A stretch of 64,000 nucleotides of DNA from Pseudomonadota bacterium (lineage in GTDB: Bacteria > Pseudomonadota > Gammaproteobacteria > Steroidobacterales > Steroidobacteraceae): NCBI GenBank assembly GCA_021805865.1, contig JAJZDX010000008.1, positions 62,001 through 126,000 of the forward strand, in the 5' to 3' direction. Position 1 is the stretch's first letter, and each line of letters opens with the position of its first letter. The notes below the pieces were generated by a model, which made no database searches, was not told where the DNA came from, and saw only the letters and a list, made by a program, of their open reading frames with translations. Positions 56,089-63,954 of this stretch are shown piece by piece. The position numbers were made by a program, and so were the translations under genes.

Positions 56089-56286
56089 ATGCTGAGGGTA
56101 ATTGGGTTCGAAGACGGCGCGCGGGGCGCGCCGCCGCCCCTCACAGGGGGAACGCGCGCGGAGGGGACCGCAAGGGATGGCACCGCGCGCGGGGCGTTGG
56201 AAACGGCGAATTCGTGGGACGTGACGGGCCCGTCCGCCGTCTGCGCCTCCCCCTGTCCCCACTCATCGCTCTCACGGAGACCGTGG

Positions 56287-56538
56287 ATGTTTCAGACCCT
56301 AGTGGAAATCGAACCGAGGCGCTTGCAGTGGATCGAGCGGCAGTTCAGCCGATCGAATCTGCTGAGTGTGGTCAACATCGAGGTCGATGAGAAGACCGGT
56401 ATCGCCTCCGTACTGTGGGCGGAGCGGACCCGGGGCGATATGCGCAACGTCGCGGCCGTTGGCTTTCTCATCGAGCTCTCGCGCCTCGACCTGCCGCTCT
56501 TCTGTCTCTACCAGGACGAGCAGGAGCGTCCCTCATGA
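56287..56538 (+). CDS. Small hypothetical phage protein, 83 residues
   Basis: MFQTLVEIEPRRLQWIERQF, then NIEVDEKTGIASVLWAERTRGDMRNVAAVGFLIELSRLDLPLFCLYQ: a compact alpha/beta protein. Family not recognised. First gene after the operator at 56073; its stop overlaps the methyltransferase start by ATGA. Confidence 0.6.
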   Translation: MFQTLVEIEPRRLQWIERQFSRSNLLSVVNIEVDEKTGIASVLWAERTRGDMRNVAAVGFLIELSRLDLPLFCLYQDEQERPS

Positions 56539-57776
56539 CCCGTTGCGTGGGAGCACACAATGCAAGCGTCGCGCAATCAGAGGACTCGGGATCGGCGGCG
56601 GCAGCATACGCCTCGGATGGGAGAGTTCCCGCAGAGGCGGACTCCCGTGCGCCCATTGTCATCGGCGGTGCGACGCTCTACCGCGCCGATTGCCGGGATG
56701 TACTGCGGAGTCTCGCGCCCGAGTGCATCGATGGCATCGTCTGCGACCCGCCGTACAACCTGACCTCGGCGCGGCCCGGTGGCCGCAGCGCGGCGACCCG
56801 TGGTGCAGTGATGCGCGGGTTCATGGGACTCTCATGGGACGCGACGGGGATCGCATATGACCCCGCGCTCTGGCGGGAGTGCCTGCGAGTCTTGAAGCCA
56901 GGTGCGCATCTCCTTGCGTTTGGTGGCACGCGCACCGCGCACCGGATGGTGTGCGCGATCGAGGATGCGGGATTCGAGATCCGTGATTCGATCCTCTGGA
57001 TCTACGGCTCGGGGTTCCCGAAGTCGAAGAACCTCGCGGGCGAGCGGGATGGTTGGGGATCGGCGCTGAAGCCCGCCTGTGAACCCATCGTGCTCGCGAG
57101 GAAGCCTCTTGCGGAGCGGACGCTCGAGGCGAACGTCGCGCGCTTTGGCACCGGTGCGTTGAATATCGATGCGTGTCGCGTCTCGGCCCCGGAGGGTGCC
57201 GTGGTGCGGATCGCGCACTTTGAGAGCGGATCGAAGCGCGGATTTGGTGGCGGACTCAAGGGCGGGTCCCGAAGCGTGCCGCAGGAGCGTGGGCGCTGGC
57301 CGGCGAACGTCATCCACGACGGGAGCGATGAAGTGCTCGGGTGCTTCCCGGAGGCACCCGGCCAGCTCGTGCGCGCGCGGACCGACGGCGCCGCGCAGGG
57401 CAACGCGGTGTACGGCGCGCTGCGGCACGTGACTCGGGAGCCTGAGCCGCGAGCGGATTCCGGGATTGCCGCGCGCGGCACCGCCGCGCGGTTCTTCTAC
57501 TGCGCGAAGGCGAGCCGCGCGGACCGAGGGACCGGCAACACACATCCGACGGTCAAGCCGACCACGCTGCTCGGCTATCTCTGCCGACTCGTGACCCCGA
57601 TTGGGGGCACCGTTCTCGGCTGCTTCATGGGATCGGGGTCGACGGGTATTGCTGCGCTCCGCGAGGGCTTTCGCTTCATCGGCGTCGAGAAGGACCCGTC
57701 ATATTTCGCGATCGCGTGCGGCCGGCTGCTGCGAACCGAGAAGGATGTCCGCGTGGCCGAGGAGCGCGCCCGATGA
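56535..57776 (+). CDS. DNA methyltransferase (N6-adenine or N4-cytosine)
   Basis: 413 residues. Motif IV is IVCDPPYNLTS (68-78) and the AdoMet motif I near the C-terminus is VLGCFMGSGSTGIAAL (about 359-374), an order placing it in the beta class, common in phage. The DPPY form favours adenine methylation. A target-recognition region lies between. It starts the run of three methyltransferases, ATGA-overlapping the next. Confidence 0.9.
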   Translation: MTRCVGAHNASVAQSEDSGSAAAAYASDGRVPAEADSRAPIVIGGATLYRADCRDVLRSLAPECIDGIVCDPPYNLTSARPGGRSAATRGAVMRGFMGLSWDATGIAYDPALWRECLRVLKPGAHLLAFGGTRTAHRMVCAIEDAGFEIRDSILWIYGSGFPKSKNLAGERDGWGSALKPACEPIVLARKPLAERTLEANVARFGTGALNIDACRVSAPEGAVVRIAHFESGSKRGFGGGLKGGSRSVPQERGRWPANVIHDGSDEVLGCFPEAPGQLVRARTDGAAQGNAVYGALRHVTREPEPRADSGIAARGTAARFFYCAKASRADRGTGNTHPTVKPTTLLGYLCRLVTPIGGTVLGCFMGSGSTGIAALREGFRFIGVEKDPSYFAIACGRLLRTEKDVRVAEERAR

Positions 57777-59242
57777 GTCCCGCTTGCGGTGCGCAGCACC
57801 TCGTCTACGGCAGCGTTTTCTCCGGCATCGAGGCGGCGACCGTCGCGTGGCATCGACTCGCCTGGCAACCCGCGTTCTTTTCGGAAATCGATCCGTTCTG
57901 CTGCGCGCTCCTCGCGCATCACTATCCCGGGGTCGCCAATCTAGGCGACATCAACAGACACGAGGACTGGCCGAATGCAACAGTTGACCTTATTGTCGGG
58001 GGATCACCCTGTCAGGACTTCTCCGTCGCTGGACGACGGGAAGGACTTGGCGGCTCGCGTGGTCGGCTCACCCTGGTCTATCTGGAGGTTCTTCGACGCC
58101 TTAAGCCCCGTTGGGTTGTGTGGGAGAACGTACCCGGCGTCCTGTCATCGCACGGCGGACGGGATTTTGGAGCCTTCCTCGGGCAACTGGGCCAACTCGG
58201 GTATGGGTGGGCGTACCGGGTGCTGGACGCTCAGTACGTCCGAGTGGAATCACACGCTCGTGCCGTCCCGCAACGCCGACGCCGTGTCATCCTTGTCGGA
58301 TATCTTGGAGACATCCGACCCGCAGCGGCGGTACTTTTTGAGCCCGCGTGCCTGCTCGGGGATCCTCCGCCGCGCCGCGAAGCGCGGCAAGCAATTACCG
58401 GCACACTTAACTCGCGCCCTCGAGGCAGCGGTGGCCTTGGCACGGACTTCGATCTCGACGGCGGACTCATAGGCGCGTCGCACGCGCTTTGTGCCTCGAG
58501 CGGCGGTGTCGATTCCGAGGACCGGCACACACTCATCGCGCGCGCCTTCGGTGGCAATAACACGAGTGGCCCGATTGATGTCGCCACCGCGCTGAACGCA
58601 TGCGGGTCGGCCAGCGGGCGCATGGATTTCGAGACGGAGACCTTCGTCGCGCATTGCCTGAAAGCCGAAGGAGCGGACGCCTCAGAGGACGGTACAGGCC
58701 GGGGGGTGCCGCTGGTGGCGTTCGACACGACGCAGATCACGTCAAAGACGAACCGCTGCAATCCGCAGCCCGGTGACCCGTGTCATCCATTGGCGGCCGG
58801 GGCACATGCGCCTGCGATTGCGTTCAACCTGCGTGGCCGGGAGGGCGGTTCGCAGCCGGAAGCCTCCGATGTGGCCTCGCTGCGCGCCGCGAATGGCGGG
58901 AGTTCGCGGACCTTCGTCGCTCAGACCTTGACGGCTGAGCAGCACAGATCCGGTGGGGCAGTGGCCGGTAATAGTGCTGGCGTCGTCAACCCCGTATTCC
59001 CGCCGGCCGGCGGCGTGCGAAGGCTTACGCCCCGCGAGTGCGAGCGGCTTCAAGGGTTCCCCGACGATTACACGTTGATCCCGTACCGCGGCAAGTCGGC
59101 TGCGGACGGTCCCCGCTACAAAGCGCTCGGCAACAGCATGGCGATCAACGTCATGTCGTGGGTCGGCGAGCGTATCCAGATGGTCAACGGACTCATCCGT
59201 GACCTGCCGCAATTCCACCAGGAGACGAGGAAACGAGTATGA
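57773..59242 (+). CDS. C5-cytosine DNA methyltransferase
   Basis: 489 residues. Motif I VYGSVFSGIEAATVAWHRLAW (11-31), motif IV GGSPCQDFS (catalytic Cys80), motif VI WENV (117-120), motif VIII QRRRRV, and terminal motifs IX-X (RLTPRECERLQGFPDDY, ALGNSMA). The target-recognition region is long and contains phage-type repeats (FGGNNTSGPIDVATALNACGS). It methylates cytosine in a specific site. No cognate restriction gene is visible. Confidence 0.93.
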   Translation: MSPACGAQHLVYGSVFSGIEAATVAWHRLAWQPAFFSEIDPFCCALLAHHYPGVANLGDINRHEDWPNATVDLIVGGSPCQDFSVAGRREGLGGSRGRLTLVYLEVLRRLKPRWVVWENVPGVLSSHGGRDFGAFLGQLGQLGYGWAYRVLDAQYVRVESHARAVPQRRRRVILVGYLGDIRPAAAVLFEPACLLGDPPPRREARQAITGTLNSRPRGSGGLGTDFDLDGGLIGASHALCASSGGVDSEDRHTLIARAFGGNNTSGPIDVATALNACGSASGRMDFETETFVAHCLKAEGADASEDGTGRGVPLVAFDTTQITSKTNRCNPQPGDPCHPLAAGAHAPAIAFNLRGREGGSQPEASDVASLRAANGGSSRTFVAQTLTAEQHRSGGAVAGNSAGVVNPVFPPAGGVRRLTPRECERLQGFPDDYTLIPYRGKSAADGPRYKALGNSMAINVMSWVGERIQMVNGLIRDLPQFHQETRKRV

Positions 59243-60471
59243 GCGAGCGAAGTGTTGCCCCCGAACTGCCGTTCGGGGATGGGCCTCTGAAACCGAGGGA
59301 GTTCCGGGAACTCCCCGTCAACGACATCGTGCCGGACCCCGATCAGATCCGCACGTTCATCGACCCGGATCGCTTTGGCGAGCTCTGTCGAAGCATCGCG
59401 GTGATCGGGCTACTGCACCCGATCGGGGTGCGCGAGATCGCCTCTGGGGCGAATCGCTGGATGATCATTGATGGCGAGCGTCGCTGGCGTGCCGCGAAGT
59501 TCATCGGGTTGGAGACGCTTCCGTGCCGCATCTATCTCACGCATAGCGTGACGGAGCTCCGGGTGCTGCAGACCTCGGAGAACATGCACCGCGAGGAGCT
59601 GAAGCTCGACGAGTACGCAGAGGCCGTGCGCGAACTCGTGGAGGGTGGGATGGAACCCGATGTGATTGCCCATGTGCTCGCCAGGAGCGAGGAGTGGGTC
59701 AAGGGGGCGCTCGATATCGCGCGCACGCCCGATGCGCTCGCACTCATCCACGCTGATCGGCTCTCGAGCGTCGAGGCATGGCAGATGTACTGCGACCTGC
59801 CGCCGGAGGCGCGGAAGATTCTCCTCGATTCGCTGGATCCGATTTCAGTCGGTCGCTGCCGCAAGGCGCTCGCGTTCATCGAACGGCAGAACGCAAAGAG
59901 GCAGGCCGTGCTCTTTGGCCCTGCGGGCGGCGCGACCAAGGCCGGTACCCACGGCACGGGGGCGGATGGGGTGAATGGTGGAGGGAGTGAGGCTGAAACC
60001 GATGTCGCCGCCGCCGGGATGAGCACGGGGACCGGTGAACCGGGTGAAAGCGATGCGTGCTTTATGTCGCATGAGGCGAGCGGTTCGGAGGAAGCGCATG
60101 CGCTCGGCGGCGATCTCGAGTCGGTCAGTGCCGATGCGGGAGATCGAGATTTCGCATCGTCGTCGCCGCCCGAGGCGAGCACTTCTTTTGGCCTCGGCGG
60201 TATGGCAAGCCACACGTCGGAGGATTCCTCGTCAGGACCGGGACCCGGACATCGGGGAATGGCGGGTCCGCCGTGCCCACATTGCGGAAAGGGCGCGCAC
60301 GCGGCGGTGTGTGTCGACCGGCCGAGCGATACCTGGCGCGTGACCTGCTACGTCTGCGGGGACATGGGACCGCCTGGGTTCGGGTTTCAGGGGGCCTATG
60401 CAAAGTGGTCCGAGCGCGCGTCGGGTGTAGGCGGCGCTGCCGCGCAGGGCATCGGGGAGGCCGCAGCATGA
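59239..60471 (+). CDS. ParB-like protein with C-terminal zinc ribbon
   Basis: 410 residues. N-terminal ParB/Spo0J domain (NDIVPDPDQIRTFIDPDRFGELCRSI, DGERRWRAAKFIG at 78-90, TSENMHREELKLDEYAEAV), then helix-turn-helix sequence. After a long serine/glycine-rich linker comes PPCPHCG ... WRVTCYVCGDMGP (cysteines at about 346, 349, 370, 373), resembling the restriction-alleviation Lar family. ParB domains of phage bind or cut DNA with CTP. Clustering with methyltransferases suggests DNA protection. Confidence 0.85.
   Translation: MSERSVAPELPFGDGPLKPREFRELPVNDIVPDPDQIRTFIDPDRFGELCRSIAVIGLLHPIGVREIASGANRWMIIDGERRWRAAKFIGLETLPCRIYLTHSVTELRVLQTSENMHREELKLDEYAEAVRELVEGGMEPDVIAHVLARSEEWVKGALDIARTPDALALIHADRLSSVEAWQMYCDLPPEARKILLDSLDPISVGRCRKALAFIERQNAKRQAVLFGPAGGATKAGTHGTGADGVNGGGSEAETDVAAAGMSTGTGEPGESDACFMSHEASGSEEAHALGGDLESVSADAGDRDFASSSPPEASTSFGLGGMASHTSEDSSSGPGPGHRGMAGPPCPHCGKGAHAAVCVDRPSDTWRVTCYVCGDMGPPGFGFQGAYAKWSERASGVGGAAAQGIGEAAA
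60200..60215. promoter_or_regulatory. Operator-like sequence inside the ParB-like gene
   Basis: GTATGGCAAGCCACAC differs from the consensus at one position. It is within coding sequence and without promoter elements, so it may be chance, or an extra binding site for the repressor. Confidence 0.3.
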
Positions 60472-61157
60472 TGCTGGGTGTGGGAGCGGAGTCCCCCTCA
60501 TGCCGTCCCGTAACGGATGGGCGTGGCGGCGAGCAGCAGAGTGTTCGCGGCGCGCGGGCAGAGGAGGTCGCATCCGCGGGCGGGAGGAGCAACGGTGATC
60601 GACCCGCCCGGACTGAGAGGAGTCAGGATGCGCGCGCAGAAAAGCTCCTCGCGGCGAATAGTCTCTTTACTGCGCTCGAGGCGAGTTGCGAGAAATGGGC
60701 GAGCCGAGCGCGGGTGCCGATCGAGGATATCCGCCAGGACCTCTACGTCCTGTGTCTCGAGGTGGTGCTCGAGAAGAGCGAGTATCGGACGTTCGCGGCG
60801 GCGAGCGTATACGTGTCAGGCCGCATGTGGGGTGCGGCGGAGCGCTACCGGGAATTTCGCGCACGCCCTGACAAGGTACTCCCGGAGCGCCCTGCGGCCG
60901 ATACGGCGCAAGCCGAGCAGTGTCGCGCCATCGATGAATGCCTGGAAGTGGCCGAACGGCGCCGAGAGAAAGATCGGGAGGATGCTGCGGCGCTGCGGCT
61001 TGCGTATCGGGCGCATGCGGAACTGTCAACGCTCGCGCTCATGCGCCGTGCCACCTGGTCTCAGAGCCGCGCGGCGCGGGAGACGGGGCTTTCCAAGGCC
61101 ACTATTCGCTCGCGCGAGCGTCGCGAGCGCAAGAGGCGGGCGGAGAGCGCATCATGA
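60468..61157 (+). CDS. Sigma-like helix-turn-helix protein
   Basis: 229 residues. After a low-complexity start, residues 80-130 resemble sigma region 2 (PIEDIRQDLYVLCLEVVLEK ... SVYVSGRMWGAAERYREFR) and residues 190-220 resemble region 4 (ATWSQSRAARETGLSKATIRSRERRERKRR). This could be a phage late-gene activator or divergent sigma factor. Assignment is from pattern only. ATGA overlaps at both ends. Confidence 0.6.
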   Translation: MMLGVGAESPSCRPVTDGRGGEQQSVRGARAEEVASAGGRSNGDRPARTERSQDARAEKLLAANSLFTALEASCEKWASRARVPIEDIRQDLYVLCLEVVLEKSEYRTFAAASVYVSGRMWGAAERYREFRARPDKVLPERPAADTAQAEQCRAIDECLEVAERRREKDREDAAALRLAYRAHAELSTLALMRRATWSQSRAARETGLSKATIRSRERRERKRRAESAS

Positions 61158-61582
61158 GTGCCGGGAAACATCGGAAGGTGGCTCGCAGTCGGGGTGCACT
61201 GGGTTGCGCTCACCGGAGGAAGGTCCGCGAGTGGCGTCGCAAGTACGACGACGGCAGTTATCCGAGGGACTTTTGGCCCTGGCTCGCCGAGAACCGCCAC
61301 GTCTTCGATGCGTTCATACGTCTGGCGCGGTTGTCGCGTCGTCGGGGAATCAAGCGGTGGTCGGCCGATGGTCTCTGTCACGTGCTGCGCTGGCGCACCG
61401 AGGTGAACCAGAGGTACCGATCGCGCGCGCGACACTTCAAAATCGACAACTGTGCCACCGCAGGGCTTGCGCGCCTCGTCATGCGTGTCAGCCCGCGCCT
61501 TCGCGGCTTTTTCGAGCTCCGTGAGCCGCCTGGAGGCCATCGCGACACCAATCTGCCATCCGCAGGACTCCGTCATGCGTGA
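61154..61582 (+). CDS. Conserved phage protein, 142 residues
   Basis: Basic protein with YPRDFWPWLAENRHVFDAFIRLAR, KRWSADGLCHVLRWRTEVNQ and FKIDNCATAGLARLVMRVSPRLRGFFELRE. This pattern is shared by a phage protein family of unknown function. Start by ATGA overlap; it overlaps the next methyltransferase by 8 bp. Confidence 0.7.
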   Translation: MSAGKHRKVARSRGALGCAHRRKVREWRRKYDDGSYPRDFWPWLAENRHVFDAFIRLARLSRRRGIKRWSADGLCHVLRWRTEVNQRYRSRARHFKIDNCATAGLARLVMRVSPRLRGFFELREPPGGHRDTNLPSAGLRHA

Positions 61583-62516
61583 GTGGCTGAATCGGACGCA
61601 CGTGGGCGATTGCCACGAGCTGATGCGTGCAATGGCGGATGCTGGGGTGCGCGTTCAGACCTGTGTCACATCGCCGCCGTACTTTGGGCTTCGGGACTAC
61701 GGCGTTGAGGGTCAGATCGGTCTCGAGCGCAGCCCGGGGGAGTATGTCGATCGGATGGTCGAGGTATTCCGTGCCGTCCGCGACGTGCTTGCGGACAACG
61801 GTACGGTCTGGCTCAACCTCGGCGATAGCTACACCGGTAATGGTAGCCAATCACCCCAGGTGGGTCCGTTGTTCAAGGGACGGCGGCGCCAGAGGGAGAA
61901 CATTTGCCTCAGTCCGCGCCGCACGTTCGAAGGGTTGAAGCGAAAGGAGCTGATCGGTATTCCCTGGCGAGTCGCCCTGGCGCTGCAGTCCGACGGTTGG
62001 TATTTGCGCTCGGACATCATCTGGCACAAGCCGAATCCGATGCCGGAGAGCGTCACGGACCGGCCCACGAAGGCGCACGAGTATCTGTTTCTCCTCTCGA
62101 AGTCGGAGCGCTACTACTTCGACGCGGAAGCGATCCGTGAGCCCGATAGCGGACAGGATCATGCGCGCAACGTGCTGGATCTGTGGGAACCGAGCGGCGG
62201 GCTCATGTCGCCGCATCGCGGTCTTCGAAGCGCCGAGGGTAGGGTCGGAAGAGGCCGCAACAGGCGCTCCGTCTGGACGGTAGCGACCCGCCCGTTCGCC
62301 GGTGCCCACTTCGCGGTGTTCCCGCACGCGCTCATCGAGCCGTGCGTGCTCGCCGGCAGTCGGCCGGGGGATACCGTGCTCGATCCGTTCATGGGTTCCG
62401 GTACCACGGCCGAGGTTGCGACCCGCTTCGGCCGCAATTTTGTCGGCTGCGAGCTCAATCCGAAGTATCTCGCGCTGCACGAACTGCGGCGCACCACCGT
62501 GGGGATGCCGATATGA
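61575..62516 (+). CDS. Site-specific DNA methyltransferase (beta class)
   Basis: 313 residues. Motif IV CVTSPPYFGLRDYG (30-43) precedes motif I DTVLDPFMGSGTTAEVA (about 266-282), the beta-class order; SPPY favours N4-cytosine, though adenine enzymes also use it. The target region contains WRVALALQSDGWYLRSDIIWHKPNPMPES, typical of phage and type II enzymes. ATG at 61575 has little leader sequence but fits homology. Third methyltransferase of the cluster. Confidence 0.93.
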   Translation: MREWLNRTHVGDCHELMRAMADAGVRVQTCVTSPPYFGLRDYGVEGQIGLERSPGEYVDRMVEVFRAVRDVLADNGTVWLNLGDSYTGNGSQSPQVGPLFKGRRRQRENICLSPRRTFEGLKRKELIGIPWRVALALQSDGWYLRSDIIWHKPNPMPESVTDRPTKAHEYLFLLSKSERYYFDAEAIREPDSGQDHARNVLDLWEPSGGLMSPHRGLRSAEGRVGRGRNRRSVWTVATRPFAGAHFAVFPHALIEPCVLAGSRPGDTVLDPFMGSGTTAEVATRFGRNFVGCELNPKYLALHELRRTTVGMPI

Positions 62517-62845
62517 CCAACGATAAGCATGTCGAATACGCGGAAGCTGACTGGTACGCCGAAGGGCGACGCCTGTTCGGTCCCGATATGCGTCAATGGC
62601 GGTTTGTGTGCCCCTGCTGCGGGTACGTTGCGAAGGCCGGGGAATGGATCGATGCCGGCGCAGAGCGCATGGCGGCCTTTAGTTGCATCGGTCGATCGGT
62701 CGGTGCCAAGCGCAAGGCTTTCGGCGGCAAAGGCGACGGCCCGTGCGATTACGCCGGCGGTGGTCTGTTTGGTCTTAACCCAGTGAAGGTGACCCATCCA
62801 GATGGGACGGTGACCCAGTATTTCGCGTTTGCGGAGGCATCATGA
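62513..62845 (+). CDS. Small cysteine-rich phage protein (VVA0879-like)
   Basis: 110 residues. RFVCPCCGYVAKAGEWIDAG, AAFSCIGRS and GPCDYAGGGLFGLNPVKV match a phage family of small zinc-ribbon-like proteins; the name is from memory and should be checked. Starts by ATGA overlap. Function unknown. Confidence 0.65.
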   Translation: MTNDKHVEYAEADWYAEGRRLFGPDMRQWRFVCPCCGYVAKAGEWIDAGAERMAAFSCIGRSVGAKRKAFGGKGDGPCDYAGGGLFGLNPVKVTHPDGTVTQYFAFAEAS

Positions 62846-63021
62846 CCACAAAGGAGCTTCAGCATGGAGGCGAACGCCTCTGCAAGTGCTGCGGTGCTCC
62901 GAAGCCGCTCACCGAGTTCCGGGTGGTCGGCCCGCCGGGATGCCGCCGCCGCCTCAGCACCCGCAAGGGCTGCCAGAAGCGGCTGGGACTTGGGACGGCC
63001 TGCCATTCACCTCAGTTGTGA
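62842..63021 (+). CDS. Small zinc-finger protein, 59 residues
   Basis: MTTKELQHGGERLCKCCGAPKPLTEFRVVGPPGCRRRLSTRKGC...: CxxC with two further cysteines, arranged like a short HNH-associated zinc ribbon. Starts by ATGA overlap with the previous stop and ends nine bases before the next gene. No family recognised. Confidence 0.6.
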   Translation: MTTKELQHGGERLCKCCGAPKPLTEFRVVGPPGCRRRLSTRKGCQKRLGLGTACHSPQL

Positions 63022-63030
63022 GGGGAAGCG

Positions 63031-63954
63031 ATGGCTGAGCAAACTGCAATCTCCTGGTGCGATGCGACATTCAACCCCTGGATCGGGTGCATGAAGGTGT
63101 CGCCGGCCTGCGATCACTGCTACGCCGAGCGGTGGGTCGCGCGCTTTGGTCGCGTTGCTTGGGGTAGACCTCCGGTACGGACGATGGCTGCGAATTGGCG
63201 CGAACCGCTCGCCTGGAACGCGAAGGCGGCTCGGACGGGCAGGGACCTTCGCGTATTCTGCGCGAGCCTGGGCGATGTCTTCGACAACGCGGCGCCCGCC
63301 GCCTGGCGCACGGACCTCTGGGCGCTCATCGAGGCGACGCCTGCGCTCACCTGGCTGCTGCTCACGAAGCGCATTGGGAACGCGCAGCGCATGCTGCCGT
63401 CGACGTGGCTCGAGCGGCCACGACCGAATGTGTGGCTTGGCGCGACGGTCGTCAATCAGGAAGAGGCGGATCGGGACATTCCCAAACTCATTGCGACACC
63501 TGCGGCGGTGCGCTTCGTGTCCTGCGAGCCGCTGCTCGTCCCCATTGAGTTCGATCACGAGTGGCTCGAGTCTGAATCCTTCGGTCACGCCGATGACTGC
63601 AACGATGATCTATGCGCACTGAATGCCGATGAGCATTCCTGCGTCGGGCGGGTGTACTCGCAGCCTTCGATCAACTGGGTGATCGTCGGCGGGGAGAGCG
63701 GCCCGGGTGCGCGGCCGATGCATCCGGAGTGGGCACGCTCGATCCGGGATCAGTGTGTCGACGCTCATGTGCCCTTTCACTTCAAGCAGTGGGGCGAGTG
63801 GGCACCGAACTGCCTGTGCGGCACGCGGGACGCCCACCGGCCGACGAAGCGGCCAGAGCCGGGCAAGATGGGCGTCATGTTCCGGTGCGGCAAGCGAAAC
63901 GCCGGTCGAGAACTCGACGGTCGAATATGGGCGGAATTTCCAGCGGAGGTATGA
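63031..63954 (+). CDS. Phage Gp37/Gp68 (DUF5131) family protein
   Basis: 307 residues. ISWCDATFNPWIGCMKVSPACDHCYAERW has Cys20, Cys27, Cys30 (C-x6-C-x2-C), and WLLLTKRIGNAQRMLP, WLGATVVNQEEADRDIP, VSCEPLL, WVIVGGESGPGARPM are hallmarks of the family, which is related to radical-SAM-type proteins. The target is unknown. GAGGGGAAG precedes the ATG. Confidence 0.9.
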   Translation: MAEQTAISWCDATFNPWIGCMKVSPACDHCYAERWVARFGRVAWGRPPVRTMAANWREPLAWNAKAARTGRDLRVFCASLGDVFDNAAPAAWRTDLWALIEATPALTWLLLTKRIGNAQRMLPSTWLERPRPNVWLGATVVNQEEADRDIPKLIATPAAVRFVSCEPLLVPIEFDHEWLESESFGHADDCNDDLCALNADEHSCVGRVYSQPSINWVIVGGESGPGARPMHPEWARSIRDQCVDAHVPFHFKQWGEWAPNCLCGTRDAHRPTKRPEPGKMGVMFRCGKRNAGRELDGRIWAEFPAEV

